From: an uncultured Akkermansia sp.
GTDB taxonomy: Bacteria; Verrucomicrobiota; Verrucomicrobiia; Verrucomicrobiales; Akkermansiaceae
Direction: 5' to 3'
Length of the DNA stretch: 64,000 bases
Assembly (NCBI GenBank): GCA_949296365.1
Contig: CASFPZ010000001.1
Span: forward strand, 83,796-147,795
The position numbers were made by a program, and so were the translations under genes. Shown piece by piece: positions 57,712 through 64,000 of this stretch. The notes below the pieces were generated by a model. The model was not told where the DNA came from and searched no databases. It saw only the letters and a program-made list of their open reading frames with translations. Position 1 is the stretch's first letter. Each line of letters begins with the position of its first letter.

Positions 57712-58356
57712 ATGGCACTAGGACTTATTGGTAAAAAGGTTGGCATGACGCGTCTGTTTGACAAAGAAACAGGTGTCATGATCCCTGTGACCGTCATCGA
57801 TGTCGCTGGCAATACCTTTGCTCAGAGAAAGACGGAGGAAAAAGACGGCTACGTAGCTGTTCAGGTTGCTTTTGATGCTCAAAAAGAAAGCCGCCTTTCT
57901 CGTCCTGTCGCAGGACACTTCAAAAAGCTTGGCGTTCAGCCAGCAAAAGTACTTAAAGAATTCCGAGTGGATGCTTCTGAACTCCCTGGGGAAGGCGCTG
58001 AACATCCTGGCGTGAATCTCTTCTCGAACGGTCAGTGGGTCGACGTGATTGGTACGTCTAAAGGTAAGGGATTCCAAGGCGTTATGCGTCGTCACAATTT
58101 CCATGGATCGCCGATGACTCACGGTTCCATGATGCATCGTCGTACCGGCGGCGTTGGCGGATGTTCTACACCAGGGCGTGTCTGGAAAGGGCAGAAGATG
58201 CCTGGCCGCCATGGTAATTTCCGCCGCACGGTTCAGAATCTGAAGGTTGTTCAAATTCGTCCGGAAGACAACGTGATCCTTGTTTCTGGCCCTGTACCAG
58301 GCGCTAAGGGTTCTTACCTTGTCATCCGCCCGGCTAAGAAAAAACAGGCAAAGTAA
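57712..58356 (+). CDS. rplC: 50S ribosomal protein L3
   Basis: 214 residues. Starts MALGLIGKKVGMTRLF and holds the long loop VIGTSKGKGFQGVMRRHNF with the GGSP-like HGSPMTHGS region and the basic C-terminus. One of the first assembly proteins of the 50S subunit. Confidence 0.98.
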   Translation: MALGLIGKKVGMTRLFDKETGVMIPVTVIDVAGNTFAQRKTEEKDGYVAVQVAFDAQKESRLSRPVAGHFKKLGVQPAKVLKEFRVDASELPGEGAEHPGVNLFSNGQWVDVIGTSKGKGFQGVMRRHNFHGSPMTHGSMMHRRTGGVGGCSTPGRVWKGQKMPGRHGNFRRTVQNLKVVQIRPEDNVILVSGPVPGAKGSYLVIRPAKKKQAK

Positions 58357-58380
58357 AGTTCTAACTTAGGAAATAGTTTC

Positions 58381-58989
58381 ATGCCAGCTCAAATTTTTAC
58401 ATTAGAAGCTGCTCAGGCAGCTAACATCCAAACCGTTGGTAGTGAGAAAGGTTCTCAGGCCGTACACGATCTGATTGTTGCCTATATGGCTAATCGTCGT
58501 ACTGGATCCGCTAATACGAAAACTCGTGGAGAGGTTAGCGGTAACAACAAGAAGATCTTTCGTCAGAAAGGCACTGGTAATGCTCGTCACGGAGACAAGC
58601 GTGCTCCTATCATGGTTGGTGGCGGTGTCGTTTTCGGCCCTCGTCCTCGCGATTATTCGAAACAAGTTAATAAGTCGACACGACGTCTGGCTCTCCGCCG
58701 TGTTCTTGGCGATGCTATCTCCGGTGGTATTGTCAGCATCGTTCCCGCATTTTCCGTCGCCGACGGGAAAACCAAATCCTTTGTTGCAGCCGTCAAGGAA
58801 TTGACTGATGCAAAGAAGGTTTTGATTGTGGCGGCTTCATTTGATGAAGCGACCTATCTTGCAGCTCGCAACGTTCAGAATATTTTGTTGATGACGGCTG
58901 CTGAGCTTAATATCGAACACCTTATGCGCGCCCAGGCAATTGTTTTTGTCGAAAGCGCTTTGGAAATCCTTGCTAGCCGTACTGCCTAA
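58381..58989 (+). CDS. rplD: 50S ribosomal protein L4
   Basis: 202 residues. Exit-tunnel loop KKIFRQKGTGNARHGDKRAPIMVGGGVVFGPRPRDY is in place in two blocks. In other bacteria L4 represses the S10 operon through its leader. Located 24 bases after rplC. Confidence 0.97.
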   Translation: MPAQIFTLEAAQAANIQTVGSEKGSQAVHDLIVAYMANRRTGSANTKTRGEVSGNNKKIFRQKGTGNARHGDKRAPIMVGGGVVFGPRPRDYSKQVNKSTRRLALRRVLGDAISGGIVSIVPAFSVADGKTKSFVAAVKELTDAKKVLIVAASFDEATYLAARNVQNILLMTAAELNIEHLMRAQAIVFVESALEILASRTA

Positions 58990-58993
58990 GGCC

Positions 58994-59278
58994 ATGAAAG
59001 ACATTTATCAAGTAATTAACAAGGTACGCATCAGCGAAAAGGCGACCATGCTGCATGAAACTGCTGGAGAAATCGTTTTTGAAGTTAGGTGCGATGCTAC
59101 CAAGATTGAAATCAAACAGGCCGTCAAAAAAATGTTCGGCAAAAATGTAGTTTCTGTCCGGACTGCCAACTATGACGGAAAAGAAAGGCGTCGTCGTCGC
59201 GCTGATGCAGGTAAAACCGCTCGGTGGAAAAAAGCTTATGTTCGTCTCGCGGACGGCGAAACGCTCGATCTTGTGTAA
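58994..59278 (+). CDS. rplW: 50S ribosomal protein L23
   Basis: 94 residues from the ATG at 58994, 4 bases after the L4 stop; the longer open frame from 58940 lies inside rplD. Features RISEKATML, FEVRCDATKIEIKQAVKKMF and VVSVRTANYDGK. It lies at the exit of the peptide tunnel and docks trigger factor and SRP. Confidence 0.96.
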   Translation: MKDIYQVINKVRISEKATMLHETAGEIVFEVRCDATKIEIKQAVKKMFGKNVVSVRTANYDGKERRRRRADAGKTARWKKAYVRLADGETLDLV

Positions 59279-59311
59279 CCATTGAATCAGGAAAGGAAGG
59301 AAAGAGTTATT

Positions 59312-60148
59312 ATGTCTCTCAAGTCATTCAAACCCGTTACCCCGTCCAATCGTTACAAAGTCTGGTCTTCTTTTGACGAAATTACCAAGGACACTCCAGA
59401 AAAGAGCCTTTGCCAGCCACTGAAGAAGTCTGGCGGACGTAATAATAACGGTCGCATTACAACCCGTCACATCGGTGGGGGGCACAAACGTAAATACCGT
59501 CTTGTTGACTTCAAACGTACAAAGTTCGATATCCCGGCTGAGGTAATTGCTATTGAATACGATCCCAATCGTTCTTGCCGCATTGCTCTCATCAAGTATG
59601 AAGATGGTGTTAAGTCTTATATTTTAGCTCCTGTCGGCCTTCAGGTCGGCGCTAAAGTGCAGAGTGGCAATTCTGTCGCACCTAAGGTTGGTAATGCGAT
59701 GCCTCTTAAAAATGTGCCATTAGGTACTGCTGTACACAATATTGAACTTCGCCCTGGAACGGGTGGCAAAGTTGCTCGTGCAGCAGGCCAGCAAGCTATC
59801 GTTTCTAACCGTGAAGCGGGTTATGCTCTGCTTAAAATGCCTTCCGGGGAAATCCGTAAATTCCATGAGGAATGCCTTTGCACGATCGGGCAGGTAGGCA
59901 ACACCCAGCACATGAATGAAATGTCTGGCAAGGCTGGTCGTACGCGTTGGATGGGTATTCGTCCGACTGTTCGTGGTATGTGTATGAACCCGGTTGACCA
60001 CCCGAACGGTGGTGGTGAAGGTAAATCGAAATCTGGTGGTGGTCGTCAGCACCTGAAATCCCCATGGGGCCATGTCAAGGGGCAGAAGACGCGTCGGCTG
60101 CGCAAGCCTAGTAATTCTGTCATCGTACAGCGCCGCAACTCTAAGTAA
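59312..60148 (+). CDS. rplB: 50S ribosomal protein L2
   Basis: 278 residues from the ATG at 59312 ([14 protein letters not shown]), preceded by GGAAGGAAAG at a wider than usual distance; a TTG at 59282 would add 10 residues. It holds [23 protein letters not shown] and the C-terminal [14 protein letters not shown] containing the conserved His near the peptidyl-transferase centre. Confidence 0.97.
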   Translation: MSLKSFKPVTPSNRYKVWSSFDEITKDTPEKSLCQPLKKSGGRNNNGRITTRHIGGGHKRKYRLVDFKRTKFDIPAEVIAIEYDPNRSCRIALIKYEDGVKSYILAPVGLQVGAKVQSGNSVAPKVGNAMPLKNVPLGTAVHNIELRPGTGGKVARAAGQQAIVSNREAGYALLKMPSGEIRKFHEECLCTIGQVGNTQHMNEMSGKAGRTRWMGIRPTVRGMCMNPVDHPNGGGEGKSKSGGGRQHLKSPWGHVKGQKTRRLRKPSNSVIVQRRNSK

Positions 60149-60177
60149 TTTAACATTCAACAGGATTTAGTACTACA

Positions 60178-60447
60178 ATGGGACGTTCTCTTAAAAAAGG
60201 TCCATTCGTCGATCAGAAGCTTTTGGCTAAGATTGATGCTCAGAATGAAAGCGGTGACCGTAAACCCATCAAAACATGGAGCCGTGCTTCCATGATTACT
60301 CCAGACTTCGTTGGTTTGACGTTTCTTGTTCATTCCGGCAAGTCGTTCGCGACTGTCTATGTGACAGAGAATATGGTAGGCCACAAGCTGGGTGAATTTG
60401 CGCCAACGCGCATATTCAAGGCTCACGGCGGTATTGGTAGGAAATAA
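60178..60447 (+). CDS. rpsS: 30S ribosomal protein S19
   Basis: 89 residues: [33 protein letters not shown] and [17 protein letters not shown]. 30S head protein. In most bacteria rplV follows at once; here a foreign gene intervenes. Confidence 0.97.
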   Translation: MGRSLKKGPFVDQKLLAKIDAQNESGDRKPIKTWSRASMITPDFVGLTFLVHSGKSFATVYVTENMVGHKLGEFAPTRIFKAHGGIGRK

Positions 60448-60474
60448 TTCGAATCATTTTTTGGATTATCTGAA

Positions 60475-61197
60475 ATGTCTCTTTCATTATCTATGTTTTG
60501 CAAAGTTTCGGGATGCTTCGTGATTGCGATGCTTTCTCAGATTGCTTATGCAGCAGAGGATGGTGAAAGTACGGCAGAGTTGAAGCGGAAGATCGAGCGC
60601 CTGGAAAAACAAAATGCCTCGCTCCGCGTTTCTTACGCCCAGGCTCGTAAAGATGCTGATGAAGCGGCCTCCAAACTTGTCGAAATTCGTTCGCGTTTGG
60701 AGGCTCTGGGCGGGGCTGCTTTAGGTAGCAGCGAGGAACGTTTGGTTCAGGCTGTCTCTGATCTGGAGGTCCTCAATAAGAAGGTTCAAGACTTAGAGCA
60801 ATCGTCTGTCAAATTATCAGGAGCTGTAATTGCTTATATGAAGCAGGTCGTTTCTGAGGATTCTGCTGCTCGAATGGCGGTAGAAACCGCTCTTAGAGAA
60901 TTGGATGCTGTTCTGGGATTCAGACAAGCGCCCATGCGTGATGGAGCAGGTAATTTGGCTGAAGCTAACGTTTTAAGCATTGACAGCGAGTCGGGTTTAC
61001 TGGTACTCAATGCCGGGCGATCCGCTGGGATGCGAGTTGGCATGCCGCTCTCGGTATATCGGGGAGCGCAGACAATTGGCGAAGCCATTGTGACAGATGT
61101 TCGCAAAGAAGTTTGTGGCGCTTTAATTCGTGAGCTTCAACAACCAGATGAACCAGTGCGAGTAGGCGATTCCGTCTCTGTCAAGACAATTAACTAA
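60475..61197 (+). CDS. Exported coiled-coil protein of unknown function inside the ribosomal operon
   Basis: 240 residues. A signal peptide (about 1-26, SQIAYA/AEDG) is followed by a long coiled coil rich in Lys, Glu, Leu and Ala (about 30-115), a helical linker, and a small beta-rich C-terminal domain (about 160-240) with VLSIDSESGLLVLNAGRSAGMRVGMPLSVYRG in blocks and VRVGDSVSVKTIN at the end. This plan (anchor or signal, coiled coil, beta domain with G-x-x-x-G-M) recalls MreC-like or FlgT-like domains, but I cannot assign a family. It lies 27 bases after rpsS and 45 before rplV on the same strand, so it is probably co-transcribed with them. Confidence 0.75.
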   Translation: MSLSLSMFCKVSGCFVIAMLSQIAYAAEDGESTAELKRKIERLEKQNASLRVSYAQARKDADEAASKLVEIRSRLEALGGAALGSSEERLVQAVSDLEVLNKKVQDLEQSSVKLSGAVIAYMKQVVSEDSAARMAVETALRELDAVLGFRQAPMRDGAGNLAEANVLSIDSESGLLVLNAGRSAGMRVGMPLSVYRGAQTIGEAIVTDVRKEVCGALIRELQQPDEPVRVGDSVSVKTIN

Positions 61198-61242
61198 TAT
61201 CTTAATTTTCTCACAATAAACACTGACCACGAGGATAAATCC

Positions 61243-61581
61243 ATGGAAGTTAAAGCTGTTTACAAATACGCTCGCATTTCTGCGAAGAAAATGCGCGATG
61301 TGGCACGCGAGATTCAGGGGCTGAAAGTTTCTCAGGCTACTGATATTCTTGCCTATACGCCTAAAAAGGGAGCATATTTGCTCAATAAAACGTTGAAGTC
61401 TGCTGTTGCTAATGCCGAGACGAACAACGAACTTTCAGCAGACGAACTTATTGTTAAGTCCGTCTTTGTCGACGAAGGACCCACCATGCGCCGTACCATG
61501 CCGCGTGCTCGCGGATCGGCTAATATGATCCGGAGACGTACGTCCCATATTACCGTTGTCTTGGAACAACAAGGAGTCTAA
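61243..61581 (+). CDS. rplV: 50S ribosomal protein L22
   Basis: 112 residues. YARISAKKMRDVAREIQGLKV and the exit-tunnel hairpin region MRRTMPRARGSANMIRRRTSH, where macrolide resistance changes are known in other species. An AGGAT ribosome site precedes the ATG. Confidence 0.97.
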   Translation: MEVKAVYKYARISAKKMRDVAREIQGLKVSQATDILAYTPKKGAYLLNKTLKSAVANAETNNELSADELIVKSVFVDEGPTMRRTMPRARGSANMIRRRTSHITVVLEQQGV

Positions 61582-61632
61582 GTCATTCTTTAATTCAATC
61601 TCATTCATAACGCAAGTTAGTCAATAATTACT

Positions 61633-62355
61633 ATGGGACAGAAAGTAAATCCAATCGGGTTCCGTCTCGCCGTGAACAAGGACTGGCGTTCTAAGTGGTA
61701 TGCCACAGGCCAGGATTATGCTGCGAAGCTTCATGAAGATATCAAGATGCGTGAATGCATCAAGGAACATCTCAAGGAACGTCAAATCTCGGCTGCTATT
61801 TCCAATATCGTAATCGAACGTGCTTGGAATAGTGTCCGTATTACCGTTCATACTGCTCGTCCGGGCTTGGTAATCGGCCGTAAGGGAGAAGAAATTGAAA
61901 AAATGCGCGAAGATCTCAACAAGATCTGCGGTGCGAATACGCAAGTCAATATTGATATTGTTGAAATCCGTTCGCCAGAAATGGATGCTCAGCTTGTTGC
62001 TGAAAATGTTGCTGTGCAGCTAGAACGCCGTGTTTCTTTCCGCCGAGCCATGAAACGTGCCGTGCAAGTCGCTATGGAGCGTGGTGCCGAAGGTATCCGT
62101 ATCCGTTGTGCTGGTCGTCTTGGTGGTGCTGATATTGCTCGTGCTGAATGGTATCGCGAAGGGAAAGTGCCGCTTCAGACGCTCCGCGTGCCGATCGATT
62201 ATGGCTTTGCTGAAGCTAATACCGTTTACGGTAAGATTGGTGTGAAGTGCTGGGTTAATAAGCGTCCAGAAGAACAAGTCCAGTCCCGACGCCAGGGAGG
62301 CAATGGACGCCCACAAGGTCCTCGTGGATCTCGTCGTGGTGGCCCCCGTTCATAA
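61633..62355 (+). CDS. rpsC: 30S ribosomal protein S3
   Basis: 240 residues. Starts [12 protein letters not shown]; the KH domain has [16 protein letters not shown], and the C-terminal part [22 protein letters not shown] basic Gly/Arg/Gln-rich tail of about 20 residues follows. mRNA entry-site helicase component. Confidence 0.98.
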   Translation: MGQKVNPIGFRLAVNKDWRSKWYATGQDYAAKLHEDIKMRECIKEHLKERQISAAISNIVIERAWNSVRITVHTARPGLVIGRKGEEIEKMREDLNKICGANTQVNIDIVEIRSPEMDAQLVAENVAVQLERRVSFRRAMKRAVQVAMERGAEGIRIRCAGRLGGADIARAEWYREGKVPLQTLRVPIDYGFAEANTVYGKIGVKCWVNKRPEEQVQSRRQGGNGRPQGPRGSRRGGPRS

Positions 62356-62439
62356 GACATCATCACACAGGCGACTGAGTCCCCTGTTTATCATTATTGT
62401 AAACAAGCTTAACAAGAATATCACTTAGGAGGAAAAGAT

Positions 62440-62865
62440 ATGCCTTTAATGCCAAAAAGAGTGAAGCACCGCAAGATGCACCGCGGTAGTCGTTCGGGAA
62501 ATGCCACGAGCGGCACGACGGTGGCTTTTGGTGACTTCGGTCTTCAAACACTTGATCGCGGCTGGATTACTAATAATCAGATTGAAGCCTGCCGTATTGC
62601 CATTAACCGTTACCTGAAACGTAAAGGTAAGGTGTTTATTAGAGTATTTCCGCAGAAGTCCTTCACCTCCCGTCCCCCGGACACACGTATGGGTAAAGGT
62701 AAGGGTGCTGTTGAAGGGTGGGTTGCCGTTGTGCGCCCTGGTAACATTTTGTTTGAAGTCGGTGGTGTACCAGAGTCCCAGGCGCGTGAAGCTATTCGCC
62801 TTGCCTCTAATAAACTCGGCGTCAAGACTCGTTTTGTGACTCGTCCGGGTGTTCATATCGGTTAA
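62440..62865 (+). CDS. rplP: 50S ribosomal protein L16
   Basis: 141 residues: [31 protein letters not shown] and the [16 protein letters not shown] loop near the A-site tRNA. A strong ribosome site TAGGAGG lies 9 bases before the ATG. The gap from rpsC is 84 bases. Confidence 0.98.
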   Translation: MPLMPKRVKHRKMHRGSRSGNATSGTTVAFGDFGLQTLDRGWITNNQIEACRIAINRYLKRKGKVFIRVFPQKSFTSRPPDTRMGKGKGAVEGWVAVVRPGNILFEVGGVPESQAREAIRLASNKLGVKTRFVTRPGVHIG

Positions 62866-62891
62866 TTTTCAACACGGAATACTGAATTATT

Positions 62892-63128
62892 ATGTCTAAC
62901 AATAGTTCCGCTAAAGATCTCCGCGCTATGTCTGCCGACGAGCTTTCTGCTCATATCCGCCGCTTGCGTGAAGAATTGTTCAATCTCCGCATCCAACAGG
63001 CGACGGCTCAACTGGAAAATAACCAGCGTATCCGTATCGTCCGTAAAGAAATCGCTCGAGCCCTCACCATCCAGGACGAAGGGCCCGTCCAGTCGAAGAA
63101 CATCGAAACATTTGAAACAGAGAAATGA
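62892..63128 (+). CDS. rpmC: 50S ribosomal protein L29
   Basis: 78 residues. [26 protein letters not shown] and the following [18 protein letters not shown] are the family's two helices. The C-terminal tail (about 12 residues) is longer than in the shortest forms. Its stop overlaps the rpsQ start (ATGA). Confidence 0.96.
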   Translation: MSNNSSAKDLRAMSADELSAHIRRLREELFNLRIQQATAQLENNQRIRIVRKEIARALTIQDEGPVQSKNIETFETEK

Positions 63129-63397
63129 GTGAGCAAACTGAAACGGCTAAACAGCCAGGACTTCGTAAAACTCGCGTGGGAGTGGTGATCTCCACCAAGA
63201 TGCAGAAAACTATCGTCGTGGAATACGTTGCCCGTGTACCCCACCCTAAGTTCAAGAAGATCATTAAAAAGAGCAAGAAGTTCTATGCTCACGATGAAGA
63301 AGGTAAAGCCAAGGTTGGCGATAAAGTTCGCATTATAGAAACGCGTCCTATCTCTCGCCTTAAGCGTTGGAAACTTGTGGAGATCATCGTGGACTGA
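63125..63397 (+). CDS. rpsQ: 30S ribosomal protein S17
   Basis: 90 residues. [27 protein letters not shown] and [25 protein letters not shown]. Early 30S assembly protein. Translationally coupled to rpmC. Confidence 0.97.
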   Translation: MSEQTETAKQPGLRKTRVGVVISTKMQKTIVVEYVARVPHPKFKKIIKKSKKFYAHDEEGKAKVGDKVRIIETRPISRLKRWKLVEIIVD

Positions 63398-63439
63398 TCT
63401 GATTGTCATTTGAATCTTAACTAGAAGGAGATTGGTACT

Positions 63440-63805
63440 ATGATCCAGATGGAAACAGTTCTTCAAATCGCTGATAATACTGGTGCGCGTTCTGCTAAAA
63501 TGATTGGCGTTCTTGGCAAACGTACTCGCCAGGCTGGTATTGGCGATATCATCACCGCTCACATTCGTGAATCGATCCCTACAGCTTCTGTCAAGAAGGG
63601 TAGTGTCGTCCGTGCCGTAGTTGTTCGCACTGCTGCTCCTATCCGCCGTGCTGACGGTTCTGTCCTGCGTTTCGATAGTAACGCGATCGTGATTATCGAC
63701 AAGGACAATAACCCTCGTGGTACTCGTATTTTTGGCCCAGTCGCTCGTGAACTCCGCGAAAAACAGTTCATGAAGATTGTCTCTTTGGCACCTGAAGTCC
63801 TTTAA
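63440..63805 (+). CDS. rplN: 50S ribosomal protein L14
   Basis: 121 residues: [36 protein letters not shown] and the [16 protein letters not shown]-terminus. AGAAGGAGA gives a good ribosome site. In most genomes rplX and rplE follow; here a terminator comes 20 bases later. Confidence 0.98.
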   Translation: MIQMETVLQIADNTGARSAKMIGVLGKRTRQAGIGDIITAHIRESIPTASVKKGSVVRAVVVRTAAPIRRADGSVLRFDSNAIVIIDKDNNPRGTRIFGPVARELREKQFMKIVSLAPEVL

Positions 63806-63824
63806 GGGCTTTCTTGCACTAGAC

Positions 63825-63876
63825 AAAAACAACCGTCTCATAGTTGTCGTTGACACTTGAGATGGTTGTTTTTTTA
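63825..63876 (+). terminator. Strong rho-independent terminator after rplN
   Basis: A 16-bp stem AAAAACAACCGTCTCA (63825-63840) with TGAGATGGTTGTTTTT (63858-63873), one G-T pair, followed by more T. It ends the ribosomal cluster inside what is normally the spc operon. Confidence 0.9.
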
Positions 63877-63886
63877 TTGATTGGTT

Positions 63887-63929
63887 TCCAGTAAAACGTT
63901 TGATATCATTAGTGTCCGGTAAAACTTTT
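63887..63929. repeat. Imperfect direct repeat TCC(A/G)GTAAAAC(G/T)TTT beyond rplN
   Basis: Copies at 63887-63901 and 63915-63929 match in 13 of 15 bases and lie 28 bases apart. The second begins AGTGTCCGGTAAAAC, similar in style to insertion-sequence ends. The window ends before anything more can be seen. Confidence 0.4.
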
Positions 63930-64000
63930 TTTATGCTCCAAAATTAGGATTAGTTTTCCCGTTAGGAAGTCTACTCTTTCCGTCATCTTGAGTTCTGCTA

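Overview
The window comes from a free-standing, Gram-negative-type bacterial chromosome of moderate G+C. An LpxH-type phosphoesterase, TonB/ExbB/ExbD proteins and many secreted enzymes imply an outer membrane. The mix of a MEP isoprenoid pathway, type B L31, a CBS-containing family II pyrophosphatase, GH36/GH97 glycosidases and the style of the integrase suggests a member of the PVC group, most likely a Verrucomicrobiota/Akkermansia-like gut or host-associated bacterium. This placement is inference from protein style; no rRNA or other taxonomic marker was searched.

Layout. 1-7.9 kb: end of a Na+/H+ antiporter, riboflavin synthase, a glycosyltransferase-phosphoesterase fusion, then dnaK, groES and groEL closed by a clear terminator. 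8-12 kb: TonB, a CBS-type Mn pyrophosphatase, an unknown membrane protein and L31 type B. 12-20 kb: a secreted GH36-like enzyme, then a tightly packed minus-strand run purE-pyrR-pyrB-pyrC-trmO-serine hydrolase-LMW phosphatase. 20-28.7 kb is accessory: a lone tyrosine recombinase, an ArsB/NhaD transporter, a secreted GH97 enzyme, a 5'-truncated ATP-binding regulator, and a phage-like remnant with two small membrane/coiled-coil proteins and one tail-like protein. 28.7-38.1 kb: htpG, ispE, a DinG-like helicase and a phosphonate uptake operon phnD-phnC-phnE with a phosphonate-associated iron alcohol dehydrogenase.

38.2-43.5 kb is a second accessory island. It holds a secreted beta-propeller protein whose signal peptide is built on a 9-bp tandem repeat, a transglutaminase-like exported gene broken at three homopolymer tracts (one is G10), and the remains of an ISL3-type transposase. 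43.5-53.8 kb: a TonB/TolA-like protein with exbB and exbD, def, recO, dxs, xseB, a sigma54-type two-component pair and gpmI. 53.8-63.9 kb: a merged str-S10 ribosomal cluster (rpsL, rpsG, fusA, rpsJ, rplC, rplD, rplW, rplB, rpsS, rplV, rpsC, rplP, rpmC, rpsQ, rplN). It lacks tuf, carries an exported coiled-coil protein gene between rpsS and rplV, and stops at a strong terminator right after rplN instead of continuing to rplX/rplE.

No tRNA, rRNA or CRISPR array was recognised. The observations I find most worth checking are the exported coiled-coil gene inside the ribosomal operon, the operon break after rplN, the homopolymer-broken transglutaminase-like gene, the dihydroorotase with altered active-site residues, and the phosphonate uptake/reductase operon without a visible C-P cleaving enzyme.
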